Positions 17,863-26,200 of a DNA stretch of 64,000 nucleotides are shown piece after piece. A model generated the notes under the pieces. It did no database searches and was not told where the DNA came from. It was given only the letters and a program-made list of their open reading frames with translations. Both the position numbers and the translations under genes were made by a program. Numbering within the stretch: position 1 is the first letter of the stretch; each line of letters begins with the position of its first letter. The DNA comes from Sphingomonadales bacterium (GTDB lineage: Bacteria > Pseudomonadota > Alphaproteobacteria > SMXS01). The stretch lies in NCBI GenBank assembly GCA_022844405.1, contig JALHLV010000005.1, positions 1 through 64,000 on the forward strand, written 5' to 3'.

Positions 17863-19320
17863 ATGACTACCGCACCCGAACTGCTGCGCGCCGACCAGAT
17901 CGGCGCCTGGGACGACACCGCCGACGTCATCATCATCGGCTACGGCATCGCCGGCGCCTGCGCCGCGCTGGAGGCGCGCCGGGCGGGCGCCGACGTGCTG
18001 GTGATCGAACGGGCCTCGGGCGGCGGCGGCGCGAGCGCGCTTTCCGCCGGCATTTTCTATCTGGGCGGCGGCACCGCCGTGCAGAAGGCCGTCGGCTACG
18101 ACGATACCGCCGAGGACATGTTCAAGTTCCTCATGGCCAGCACCAGCGCGCCGGACGCCACCATCGTCCGCCGCTTCTGCGACGACGCGGCCGGCCATTT
18201 CGACTGGCTGGAAGCCCAGGGCGTGCCGTTCGAGCGCACCTATTACAAGGACAAGGCGGTGATCGCGCCGACCAGCGAATGCCTCGCCTCGACCGGCAAC
18301 GAGAAGGCATGGCCCTACTACACCTTTGCCAAACCGGCGCCGCGTGGCCACAAGGTCGCCAAGGTCGGCGATGGCGGCGGCGCGCTGGCCATGAACGCGT
18401 TGATCGCCCGCTGCGCCGAGGAGGGCGTGCGGATCGCGACCGACAGCGAGGTGAAGGCGCTGGTCCGCGACGGCGCCGGCCGGATCATGGGCGTGAAGGT
18501 CCGCCAGACCACGGGCCCGGTCCATCTGCGCGCCCGCCGCGCGGTGATCCTGGCCGCCGGCGGCTTCGGCATGAACCGGGAGCTGATGCGCCGGTACGTG
18601 CCGCGGCTTCCCGAGGCGTCCGAGCCGCTGGGCATCCCGCACAATGACGGCGCGGCGCTGATGCTGGGCCTGTCGGCCGGCGCGGCGACCCAGGCCATGA
18701 GCGGCACCATCGCCACCTCGTCGTTCTATCCGCCGGGCCAGCTGATCCGGGGCATCGTGGTCAACACGCGCGGCGAGCGCTTCGTGGCCGAGGACAGCTA
18801 TCACGGACGCACCGCCGAGCACATCGCCGAGCAGCCCGGCGCCACCGCCTACCTGATCGTCGATTCGGCGGTGTTCGCCTATCCTGAGATCGAGAAGCGG
18901 CTGATCGACGGCTGGGACACCATCCCCGAGATGGAAGCGGGCCTGAAGCTGCCGGCGGGTTCGCTGCAGAAGACCATGGCCGACTACAACGCGGCCGCGG
19001 CGAAGGGCTCCGATCCGCTGTGGAACAAGCATCCCGACTGGGTGACGCCGCTCGACAAGCCGCCCTATGCGGCCTTCGACCTGTCCTACACCGCCACCAG
19101 CTACCGCTACCTGACCCTGGGCGGCCTGCGCACCACCGCCGAGAGCGAGGTGCTGGATGGGGACGGCAAAATCATCCCCGGCTTCTACGCCGCCGGCGCC
19201 TGCGTCTCCAGCATCCCGCAGGACGGCAAGGGCTATGCCAGCGGTCTGAGCCTGGGGCCGGGATCGTATTATGGGCGGGTCGCGGGGCGGAACGCGGCAA
19301 AAGCGACGCTGAATCGCTAG
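17863..19320 (+). CDS. FAD-dependent dehydrogenase/reductase (ketosteroid dehydrogenase / fumarate reductase flavoprotein family)
   Basis: A 485-residue soluble flavoprotein. The FAD-binding Rossmann motif is DVIIIGYGIAGACAALEARR near residue 22. Later family motifs are ILAAGGFGMNRELM and, at the C-terminus, GACVSSIPQDGKGYASGLSL. This pattern resembles 3-ketosteroid-delta1-dehydrogenases and related FAD_binding_2 enzymes. No signal peptide or heme motif is present, so it is not a periplasmic flavocytochrome. It follows the OYE-type gene by 30 bases and is likely co-transcribed. The true substrate is unknown. Confidence 0.85.
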   Translation: MTTAPELLRADQIGAWDDTADVIIIGYGIAGACAALEARRAGADVLVIERASGGGGASALSAGIFYLGGGTAVQKAVGYDDTAEDMFKFLMASTSAPDATIVRRFCDDAAGHFDWLEAQGVPFERTYYKDKAVIAPTSECLASTGNEKAWPYYTFAKPAPRGHKVAKVGDGGGALAMNALIARCAEEGVRIATDSEVKALVRDGAGRIMGVKVRQTTGPVHLRARRAVILAAGGFGMNRELMRRYVPRLPEASEPLGIPHNDGAALMLGLSAGAATQAMSGTIATSSFYPPGQLIRGIVVNTRGERFVAEDSYHGRTAEHIAEQPGATAYLIVDSAVFAYPEIEKRLIDGWDTIPEMEAGLKLPAGSLQKTMADYNAAAAKGSDPLWNKHPDWVTPLDKPPYAAFDLSYTATSYRYLTLGGLRTTAESEVLDGDGKIIPGFYAAGACVSSIPQDGKGYASGLSLGPGSYYGRVAGRNAAKATLNR

Positions 19321-19394
19321 CCAATTGGGGCGCCATTGTGTCTTCTTGGGGAAGAAGGTGGGGCCAGTTGGCTATCCCGTCGAAGCCCTCCTCG

Positions 19395-19410
19395 TGGCCC
19401 GTGCGGGCCA
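19395..19410. repeat. perfect hairpin between two convergent genes
   Basis: TGGCCCG and CGGGCCA flank two bases in the 130-base gap between the flavoprotein gene and irr. Another short stem (CTTCTT with AAGAAG) lies about 50 bases to the left. Either may help end transcription of the convergent genes, though no T-run follows. Confidence 0.35.
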
Positions 19411-19450
19411 AGCCTTACTTAGATAAACTCTAAAAAGGACGGGCCGCCCG

Positions 19451-19879
19451 TTACTGGTCGCAGATGCGGATGACGATATCGACGCGGCTGATCTTGCGGC
19501 CGTCGGGCGCCTGCGGCAGGCCGGCCACGGTCACCATATGCGCCGGGATGTCGGTGAGCTGGCCGGACCGCTCGCACAGGAAATGATGGTGGTCGGTGAC
19601 GTTGGTGTCGAAATAGGTTTTGCCCGCATCCACCATGATCTCACGCAGCAGACCGACGTCGGTGAACTGGTGCAGTGTGTTGTAGACCGTGGCGAGCGAC
19701 ACGCGGGCGCCGCACGCCTGCGCTTCCTCGTGCAGCGTCTCGGCCGTCACGTGCCGATCGCAGCCTTGCTCGAACAGCAGCTTGGCAAGCGCCAGGCGCT
19801 GCTGCGTGGGGCGTAGATCGGCCTCACGGAGCCGATTGATCGCTTGGGCGTAGGGTCGTTCGTTCATGCTGGTGTCCAT
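19451..19879 (-). CDS. irr: Fur-family iron response regulator Irr
   Basis: Irr is a Fur-like repressor/activator of alphaproteobacteria that tracks haem/iron status. The 142-residue protein has the Fur winged helix (RPTQQRLALAKLLF, SLATVYNTLHQFTDVGLL) and the Irr-typical HHH segment (VTDHHHFLCE). It lacks the C-terminal CxxC pairs of classical zinc Fur. The regulator is named by its similarity to Irr over the TVYNTLHQF to DHHHFL span. An internal ATG at 19867 is an alternative start. A near-consensus promoter lies about 40 bases upstream. Confidence 0.88.
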   Translation of the reverse strand: MDTSMNERPYAQAINRLREADLRPTQQRLALAKLLFEQGCDRHVTAETLHEEAQACGARVSLATVYNTLHQFTDVGLLREIMVDAGKTYFDTNVTDHHHFLCERSGQLTDIPAHMVTVAGLPQAPDGRKISRVDIVIRICDQ

Positions 19880-19917
19880 CGGAAGATGTACGCTGGGCGC
19901 GGGTCCGCATCACCGTC

Positions 19918-19947
19918 ATTAAATTGACTCCAGAACGCAAAAGTCAA
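19918..19947 (-). promoter_or_regulatory. irr promoter with flanking inverted repeat
   Basis: On the minus strand TTGACT (19947-19942) and TTTAAT (19923-19918) are 18 bases apart, each 5 of 6 to consensus. The -35 is mirrored by a second TTGACT on the plus strand at 19924-19929, forming an inverted repeat with a 12-base spacer inside the promoter that could be an operator. Confidence 0.65.
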
Positions 19948-20068
19948 GCGACGGGCCGCCCGGAACGGCACATTCGCGCGGCCGGCCGGTTGCCTCCCGC
20001 AGTAGTCGTGGCGTCGCAAGCCGTGGCGGGGTACGACTCTTGCCAGCCATATCCGGGAAGGAATCATC

Positions 20069-20707
20069 ATGCTGACCGTGCATCATCTGGGCATCTCGCA
20101 GTCGGACCGGATCGTCTGGCTCTGCGAGGAGCTGCAGATTCCCTACGAGATGAAGAAATACGACCGCGATCCGGTCACCAGGCTCGCGCCCGCCGACTAC
20201 AAGGCGATACACCCGTTCGGCACCGCGCCGGTGATCACCGACGGCGCCCTGGTGCTGGGGGAGTCCGGCGCGATCATCGACTACATCATCGCCAAATACG
20301 GCAACGGCCGGCTGAAGCTGGCGCCCGATCACCCCAACTATCCGGACTACCTGTTCTGGTTCCACTTCGCCAACGCCTCGCTGATGCCGAGCGGCATGGT
20401 GGGCATGATCCTGACCATGCTGGAGGCGCCGGAAACCGACATGACCAGGGCGCTCCGCTCGCGCGGCGACAAGGCGTTCGCCATGGTCGAGGACCGGCTC
20501 GGCAAGGCGCGCTATTTCGCCGGCAGCGAGTTCACCGCCGCCGACATCATCATGCTGTTCCCGCTGACCACCATGCGGCTGTTCGTGCCGCGCGACATCT
20601 CGGGCATGCCCAACCTGCTGGCCTACCTGAAGCGCATCGGCGAGCGGCCGGCCTACCAGCGCGCGGCGAAGAAAGGCGACCCGGACCTGCCGCCGAAGCT
20701 GGACTGA
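20069..20707 (+). CDS. glutathione S-transferase
   Basis: A 212-residue cytosolic GST. The N-terminal thioredoxin-like domain (1-80) has LTVHHLGISQSDRIVWLCEE, the cis-proline region GTAPVITDG and the glutathione-binding LGESGAIIDYI. The C-terminal helical domain includes EFTAADIIMLFPL, the conserved N-capping box region. A good ribosome site (GGGAAGGA) precedes ATG 20069. It probably conjugates or reduces electrophiles with glutathione. It is divergent from irr and convergent with the nitronate-monooxygenase-like gene. The substrate is unknown. Confidence 0.92.
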   Translation: MLTVHHLGISQSDRIVWLCEELQIPYEMKKYDRDPVTRLAPADYKAIHPFGTAPVITDGALVLGESGAIIDYIIAKYGNGRLKLAPDHPNYPDYLFWFHFANASLMPSGMVGMILTMLEAPETDMTRALRSRGDKAFAMVEDRLGKARYFAGSEFTAADIIMLFPLTTMRLFVPRDISGMPNLLAYLKRIGERPAYQRAAKKGDPDLPPKLD

Positions 20708-20748
20708 GCAACCTCCGCCTAATGCGCCTAACGCGGGCCTTTAATGCG

Positions 20749-20819
20749 GGGACATAATACCTATTCCGGCACTGTGGCGACCGCTCAACGGGCCGGTGCC
20801 GAAATAGGTATTATGTCCC
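20749..20819. repeat. 71-base foldback element (REP/MITE-like)
   Basis: Two 24-base arms, starting GGGACATAATACCTATT and ending AATAGGTATTATGTCCC, are inverted copies of each other with one mismatch and a 23-base loop. It lies between two convergent genes, so it can act as a bidirectional terminator. Arms of the GGGACATAATACCTATT type recall palindromes associated with Y1-transposase (RAYT) elements, but no transposase is present here. Confidence 0.85.
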
Positions 20820-20827
20820 TGTATTAG

Positions 20828-22225
20828 TCAGTCGCCGGTGCAGATCCGGTCGACGAGTTGCTTGACCGTGGGGATGAAGCCGTTGGAGTAGAACGGGTCC
20901 TGCCTGAAGCGGTAGGCGCTGTGGCCGGCGAACATCAGGTTGTGCTCGAGGTCGCCGCCATGGGCGATGTCCATCAGCGTCTTCTGGATGCAGAAGCTGC
21001 GCGGATCGGCCTTCTTGCCGTTGGAAAAGTCGCCGTGGTCGGCCCAGTTGGAGAACTTGCAGGCGCTGAGGCAGCCCATGCAGTCGGCCTGGTCCTTCTG
21101 GATCTCGCGCTGCTTGAGCGCCGACACGAAGATCAGCGTCTGGTCGGGTGTGCGCATGGGCTGATCGTAGCCCTGCGCCTGCCAGCCCGCCGCATGTTCG
21201 GCGTCGCCGGGCGTCAGGTAGACGGTGTTCTTGCGGGCGCCCAGCGAGAACGGCACCTGGTGCTCGCCCACCGGCTCGGCGGTGTAGGCGACCTGGCGCT
21301 CGCTGCGGGCGTCGAGCTCGACCAGGAACTCGTTGCGGACGGCCGAGGAGTAAAAGCCGGTGGGCGAATGGCGGTGCAGCTGCACGTCGCCTTCCTCCAG
21401 GGTCATCAATCGCTGCTTCCACTGCTCGGGGATCGGGCTTTCCCTCGTCAGCAGCGGACGGGTGCCGAACTGGAAGACGATCGGGCCCACTTCCGGGTTA
21501 TCGATCCAGTCCTCGAAATCGCGCAGGTACCAGACGCCGCCCGCCATGATGATCGGCGTGTGGTCGAGACCGAACTCGTTCATGGTCTTGCGCAACTCGA
21601 CGATGCGCGGATAGGGCGCCTCGGGCCGCAGCGGGTCTTCCGAATTGGACAGGCCGTTGTGGCCGCCCGCCAGCCACGGGTCTTCATAGACCACGCCGCC
21701 CAGCATCTCGGCGAACTTGAAATAGGCCCGCTTCCACAACGCCCGGAAGGCGCGGCCGGAAGAGATGATCGGGTAGTAGCGCACGCCGTAACGGGCGGCG
21801 ATCTCACCCAGCTTGTAGGGCATGCCGGCGCCGCAGGTGACGCCGTGGACCAGGTCCTTGGCCCGCTCCAGCACGCCGTGCAACACCCGCTGGGCGCCGC
21901 CCATCTCCCACAGCACGTTGATGTTGATGAAGCCGTTGCCGGCCGCGCGCTCATAGGCTTCGCGGATCTGGGCCAGACCGCCCCTGATGCCGAAGTCGAT
22001 CAGCTCCTCGTGCCGGTCGACGCGGGTGCGGCCCTTGTAGAGCTGCGGTATCAGCCTGCCGCCGGAATCGTAGCTGTCGGCGTTGACGCACGAGACGGTG
22101 CCGATGCCGCCGGCGCCGGCCCAGGCGCCCGCGCTGGCGCCATTGGAAATGGAGATGCCCTTGCCGCCCTCGATGAGCGGCAGGACTTCCTTGCCAGCGA
22201 TCCTGATGGCGTTGAGCGCCCTCAT
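20828..22225 (-). CDS. nitronate monooxygenase-like FMN protein with C-terminal cysteine cluster
   Basis: A 465-residue protein. Residues up to about 320 fit the FMN TIM-barrel of 2-nitropropane dioxygenase/nitronate monooxygenases (ISNGASAGAWAGAGGIGTV near the start, PIIMAGGVWYL, VFQFGTRPLLT). The last ~85 residues are unusual, with C382-x2-C385-x3-C389 and C412 (DCMGCLSACKFSNW, RSFCIQK), a spacing that could hold an iron-sulfur cluster. The tail is conserved-looking (FYSNGFIPTVKQLVDRI). The substrate is unknown. It lies downstream of pnp on the same strand but behind a hairpin. Confidence 0.8.
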   Translation of the reverse strand: MRALNAIRIAGKEVLPLIEGGKGISISNGASAGAWAGAGGIGTVSCVNADSYDSGGRLIPQLYKGRTRVDRHEELIDFGIRGGLAQIREAYERAAGNGFININVLWEMGGAQRVLHGVLERAKDLVHGVTCGAGMPYKLGEIAARYGVRYYPIISSGRAFRALWKRAYFKFAEMLGGVVYEDPWLAGGHNGLSNSEDPLRPEAPYPRIVELRKTMNEFGLDHTPIIMAGGVWYLRDFEDWIDNPEVGPIVFQFGTRPLLTRESPIPEQWKQRLMTLEEGDVQLHRHSPTGFYSSAVRNEFLVELDARSERQVAYTAEPVGEHQVPFSLGARKNTVYLTPGDAEHAAGWQAQGYDQPMRTPDQTLIFVSALKQREIQKDQADCMGCLSACKFSNWADHGDFSNGKKADPRSFCIQKTLMDIAHGGDLEHNLMFAGHSAYRFRQDPFYSNGFIPTVKQLVDRICTGD

Positions 22226-22247
22226 CTGCGCGGATCCGTACGGTTCA

Positions 22248-22275
22248 GCCTATGTGCCTATTCAGGCACATAGGC
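22248..22275. repeat. perfect 12-bp inverted repeat between pnp and the nitronate-monooxygenase-like gene
   Basis: GCCTATGTGCCT and AGGCACATAGGC flank a 4-base loop, 26 bases after the pnp stop and 22 bases before the next start on the same strand. No T-run follows on the minus strand. It could end or protect the pnp message, or be an operator for the downstream gene. Confidence 0.7.
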
Positions 22276-22301
22276 CAAAGCCGCCCGGAATCCAAGCTCG
22301 A

Positions 22302-24443
22302 TCAATCGCGCCGCTGCTTCTTGGGTTCGCGGGTATCGGCGATTTCCTCGCCGGTTTCCTGGTTCACCAGCCGCATGGACAGGCGCACCTTGCCCCGGTC
22401 GTCGACGCCCAGCACCTTCACCTTCACCGGCTGGCCTTCCTTGACCACGTCACCGACCTGGGCGACACGGTCCTCGCGCAGCTCGGAGATGTGGACCAGG
22501 CCGTCCTTGTTGCCGATGAAGTTCACGAAGGCACCGAAATCGACGACCTTCACGACCTTGCCGTCATAGACCATGCCGATTTCCGGCTCGGCGACGATGC
22601 CGGTGATCCAGGCGCGCGCCTTCTTGATGGCTTCCGGATCGCTGGACGCGATCTTGATGGTGCCGTCATCCTCGATGTCGATCTTGGCGCCGGTCTGCTC
22701 GACGATCTCGCGGATCACCTTGCCGCCGGTACCGATGACTTCGCGGATCTTATCCTTCGGCACGCTCATGGTCTCGATGCGCGGCGCGTTGGAGCTGAGC
22801 TCGTCGCGGGCGTGGTCGAGCGACTTGGCCATCTCGGCCAGGATATGGATGCGGCCGCCCTGCGCCTGCGCCAGCGCGGTCTGCATGATCTCCTTGGTGA
22901 TGCCGGTGACCTTGATGTCCATCTGCAGCGAGGTGATGCCGACCGACGTGCCCGCCACCTTGAAGTCCATGTCGCCGAGATGGTCCTCGTCGCCCAGGAT
23001 GTCGGACAGCACGGCGTAGCTGCCGTCCTTCTCCAGGATCAGGCCCATGGCGATGCCCGACACTGGCCGGGTGATCGGCACGCCGGCGTCCATCATGGCG
23101 AGGGACGAGGAGCACACGGTGGCCATGGAGGAGGAGCCGTTGGATTCGGTGATCTCCGACACCACGCGGATGGTGTAGGGGAACTCCTCGGCCGACGGCA
23201 GGACCGCCTGGAGGGCGCGCCAGGCCAGCTTGCCGTGACCCACCTCGCGGCGGCCGGTGAAGCCGGAGCGGCCGACTTCGCCGACCGAGAAGGGCGGGAA
23301 GTTGTAGTGCAGCATGAAGCGCGAGCGCCAGTTGCCCTCGAGCGAATCGATGATCTGCTCGTCGTCGCCGGTGCCCAGGGTCACGACGCCCAGCGACTGG
23401 GTCTCGCCGCGGGTAAACAGGCACGAGCCGTGGGTGCGCGGCAGGACCGTCACCTCGGCCAGGATCGGGCGGACGGTGACCAGGTCACGGCCGTCGATGC
23501 GCTTGCCGGTCTTGATGATGTTGCCGCGGACGATGTCCTTCTCGAGGTCCTTCAGCAGGGTCTTCACCACGCTGGGATCGGCCGGCGGATCCATGTCGGT
23601 CAGCGCCGTGACGATCTGGCTCTTGGCCTCGCCGATCGCCTTGGTGCGGACCTGCTTGTCGGTGTTGGCGTAGGCGGCGCGCAGGCCGGCTTCGCCCAGC
23701 TCGGCGACACGGGCCTGGAGGACGCTGTGGTCCGGGGCTTCCGGCAGGTTCCACGGGTCCTTGGCGGCGTCCTCGGCCAGGTCGATGATCAGGTTGATCA
23801 CCGCCTGCATCTGGTCATGGCCGAACACAACCGCGCCCAGCATGATCTCTTCGCTCAGCTCGGCGGCCTGCGATTCCACCATCAGCACCGCGGTGCTGGT
23901 GCCGGCGACGACCAGGTCGAGCTGCGAGGTCGGCAGCTCGTCGATCGACGGGTTCAGCACATACTGGCCGTCGATGTAGCCGACGCGGGCGCCGGCGATC
24001 GGGCCCAGGAACGGGATGCCCGACAGGGTCAGCGCCGCCGAGGCGCCGATCAGGGCGACGACGTCCGGATCGTTCTCCATGTCATGGCTGAGCACGGTGC
24101 ACAGCACCTGGGTCTCATTGCGGAACTCGGACGGGAACAGCGGACGGATCGGGCGGTCGATGAGGCGCGAGGTCAGCGTCTCCTTCTCGGTCGGCCGGCC
24201 CTCACGCTTGAAGAAGCCGCCCGGGATCTTGCCGGCGGCGTAGTATTTCTCGGTGTAGTTGACGGTCAGCGGGAAGAAGTCCAGGCCCGGCTTGGGCGAC
24301 TTTTCCGCGACGACGGTGCACAGCACGACGGTGTCGCCATAGCTGGCCATGACGGCGCCGTGGGCCTGACGGGCAACACGGCCGGTTTCCAGGACCAGCT
24401 TGCGACCGCCCCAGTTGAGTTCCTTACGGGTGATATTAAACAT
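22302..24443 (-). CDS. pnp: polyribonucleotide nucleotidyltransferase (PNPase)
   Basis: PNPase degrades RNA phosphorolytically from the 3' end and is a degradosome partner. The 713-residue chain has two RNase PH domains ([20 protein letters not shown] in the first; [15 protein letters not shown] in the second), then KH (about 555-615; [15 protein letters not shown]) and S1 (about 620-690; [11 protein letters not shown]) domains. The length is typical. It follows rpsO on the same strand with a terminator between, the conserved rpsO-pnp arrangement. An AAGGAA ribosome site precedes ATG 24443. Confidence 0.98.
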   Translation of the reverse strand: MFNITRKELNWGGRKLVLETGRVARQAHGAVMASYGDTVVLCTVVAEKSPKPGLDFFPLTVNYTEKYYAAGKIPGGFFKREGRPTEKETLTSRLIDRPIRPLFPSEFRNETQVLCTVLSHDMENDPDVVALIGASAALTLSGIPFLGPIAGARVGYIDGQYVLNPSIDELPTSQLDLVVAGTSTAVLMVESQAAELSEEIMLGAVVFGHDQMQAVINLIIDLAEDAAKDPWNLPEAPDHSVLQARVAELGEAGLRAAYANTDKQVRTKAIGEAKSQIVTALTDMDPPADPSVVKTLLKDLEKDIVRGNIIKTGKRIDGRDLVTVRPILAEVTVLPRTHGSCLFTRGETQSLGVVTLGTGDDEQIIDSLEGNWRSRFMLHYNFPPFSVGEVGRSGFTGRREVGHGKLAWRALQAVLPSAEEFPYTIRVVSEITESNGSSSMATVCSSSLAMMDAGVPITRPVSGIAMGLILEKDGSYAVLSDILGDEDHLGDMDFKVAGTSVGITSLQMDIKVTGITKEIMQTALAQAQGGRIHILAEMAKSLDHARDELSSNAPRIETMSVPKDKIREVIGTGGKVIREIVEQTGAKIDIEDDGTIKIASSDPEAIKKARAWITGIVAEPEIGMVYDGKVVKVVDFGAFVNFIGNKDGLVHISELREDRVAQVGDVVKEGQPVKVKVLGVDDRGKVRLSMRLVNQETGEEIADTREPKKQRRD

Positions 24444-24557
24444 TTTGAATTCCTTCTTGCGCGGCCAGCCCCATTGCCAGCCGCCCCTTCCTCGACTCTT
24501 TCAATTCGAAGGTCGGTTTTGCCGCCCCGTCCGGCGTTTGGCCGTGGGGGCGGGCCT

Positions 24558-24588
24558 CAAAAGCGAAAGCGCCGGACGATGCCGGCGC
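24558..24588 (-). terminator. intrinsic terminator between rpsO and pnp
   Basis: On the minus strand GCGCCGG and CCGGCGC (24588-24582 and 24575-24569) enclose a 6-base loop, followed by TTTCGCTTTT. It starts 7 bases after the rpsO stop and probably lowers read-through into pnp; such sites are often also RNase entry points. Confidence 0.75.
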
Positions 24589-24595
24589 CTTCCTG

Positions 24596-24865
24596 TTACT
24601 TGCGCAGTCCAAGACGCTGAATCAGCGAGGTGTAGCGCGCTTCGTCCACCTTCTTGACATAGGCCAGAAGGCTGCGGCGCTGGTTCACCATCTTGATGAG
24701 GCCGCGGCGCGAGTGGTTGTCCTTCTTGTGGGTGCCGAAGTGCTCCTGCAGGTTGTTGATCCGCTCGGTGAGGATGGCAACCTGGACTTCGGGGGACCCG
24801 GTATCGCCGGTGGTGGTGGCGAATTCCTTGATCAGTTCTTCCTTGCGGGAAGCGGCAATCGACAT
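24596..24865 (-). CDS. rpsO: 30S ribosomal protein S15
   Basis: S15 binds the central domain of 16S rRNA and bridges to 23S rRNA. The 89-residue product starts [16 protein letters not shown] and contains the family core [19 protein letters not shown] and [20 protein letters not shown] 24865 is chosen because AAAGGAG lies just upstream; longer frames run back into truB. It starts 11 bases after the truB stop and is the usual last gene before pnp. Confidence 0.98.
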   Translation of the reverse strand: MSIAASRKEELIKEFATTTGDTGSPEVQVAILTERINNLQEHFGTHKKDNHSRRGLIKMVNQRRSLLAYVKKVDEARYTSLIQRLGLRK

Positions 24866-24876
24866 CGATATCTCCT

Positions 24877-25770
24877 TTAAAGATTGAAGAGCCGCTTGGG
24901 CTTCAGGGTTCCGTCCGTGATCACGCCGATACCGACGGCCTTCCCGGACACCTTGATAACCACGTCGCCGTCGAGCTGGCACGGTACGAATACCGGCTGC
25001 CCGTGGCGTAAACGGTCGGCCTCGCTTTCCATCACGGCGACCGCCGGGATGTCGTCCAGCGGTGTCTCGATGGGCAGCACAAGGCCACAAGGCGGCGCAC
25101 TATGGTCCAATTGTCCAAGCTTATCCAGTGAAAATGCTTGGGCCTCGCCGAACGGGCCGACCTGGGTCCGGCGCAGCGCCGTGACGTGGCCGAAGGTGTC
25201 CAGCGCCTGCGCCAGGTCGCGGGCGAGCGAACGCACATAGGTGCCCTTGCCGCAGTCCAGTTCGAACTCGGCGCTGTCCTCATGGGCCTCGATCAGAACC
25301 AAGCGCTTCACCTCCACCTCGCGCGGCGGCAGATCGGGCGGCGCGCCGTCGCGGGCCAGGTCGTAGGCGCGTTCACCGCCGACCTTGATGGCCGAGAACG
25401 ACGGCGGCTTCTGCAGGATGACGCCGGTGAAGGCGGGCAGCGCGGCCGCGATCCGCGCCGCCGTCGGGCGCACATCGCTGAGGCCGGTCACCGCGCCCTC
25501 GGTATCGTCGGTGTCGCGGCCTTCACCCCACTGGACGGTGAAGCGATAGGACTTGGAGCCGTCCATGGCGTAGGAGATCAGCTTGGTCGCCTCGCCCAGC
25601 GCCAGCGGCAGCACGCCCGTCGCCAGCGGATCGAGGGTGCCGGCGTGACCGACCTTGGCCGCGTCGAGAAGCCGCTTCACCCTGGCGACCGCATGGGCCG
25701 AGGTGATGCCCGACGGCTTGTCGAGAACGACCCAGCCGCTGATCGGCCGGCCTTTCCTGTTGCGTCCCAT
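24877..25770 (-). CDS. truB: tRNA pseudouridine-55 synthase
   Basis: TruB makes pseudouridine 55 in the T loop of tRNAs. The 297-residue protein carries the catalytic-Asp motif [16 protein letters not shown], the opening [17 protein letters not shown] and the family segment [13 protein letters not shown]. The C-terminal part (about 240-297) is a small PUA-like region. ATG 25770 lies 6 bases after the rbfA stop. It is part of the infB-rbfA-truB-rpsO run. Confidence 0.97.
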   Translation of the reverse strand: MGRNRKGRPISGWVVLDKPSGITSAHAVARVKRLLDAAKVGHAGTLDPLATGVLPLALGEATKLISYAMDGSKSYRFTVQWGEGRDTDDTEGAVTGLSDVRPTAARIAAALPAFTGVILQKPPSFSAIKVGGERAYDLARDGAPPDLPPREVEVKRLVLIEAHEDSAEFELDCGKGTYVRSLARDLAQALDTFGHVTALRRTQVGPFGEAQAFSLDKLGQLDHSAPPCGLVLPIETPLDDIPAVAVMESEADRLRHGQPVFVPCQLDGDVVIKVSGKAVGIGVITDGTLKPKRLFNL

Positions 25771-25776
25771 CCCGAC

Positions 25777-26178
25777 CTATTCGTCGTCGGAGGCATGCCC
25801 CAGGTCGCGGGCGACCTTGGGCTGGCGCAGCAGCGCGTCGATCTTGGCGGCCTGCTCGAACGTCCGGTCGACGGCGAAGCGAAGCTGCGGCACGTAGCGC
25901 ATGTCGACCATATGGCCGACCTGCCCGCGCAGGAACCGGGCGCAGCGGTTCAGGCCCTGCGCCACCTTCTCCATGTCCTGGCCGCCCAGCGGCATGACAT
26001 AGACGGTCGCGTTCTTCAGGTCCGGGCCGACGTCCACCTCGGTGACGGTGATCGAGATGCCGTCGACCGCCGGGTCGCGCAGCTGGCCGCGCATCAGCAC
26101 TTCGGCCAGGGCGTGGCGCAGCACCTCGCCCACGCGCGACTGACGCTGGGTCCGCGGACCGCCACGGGATTTGCTCAT
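25777..26178 (-). CDS. rbfA: 30S ribosome-binding factor A
   Basis: RbfA is a KH-like cold-shock factor needed for late 16S rRNA processing. The 133-residue protein has the conserved (RVGEVLRHALAEVLMRGQLRD), VTEVDVGPDLKNATVYVMPL and VPQLRFAVDRTFEQAAKIDAL segments. The N-terminal basic residues (SKSRGGPRTQRQSR) are typical of alphaproteobacterial members. It lies 22 bases after infB on the same strand. Confidence 0.96.
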   Translation of the reverse strand: MSKSRGGPRTQRQSRVGEVLRHALAEVLMRGQLRDPAVDGISITVTEVDVGPDLKNATVYVMPLGGQDMEKVAQGLNRCARFLRGQVGHMVDMRYVPQLRFAVDRTFEQAAKIDALLRQPKVARDLGHASDDE

Positions 26179-26200
26179 GACCTGCCTGCCTTCGCCCGCG

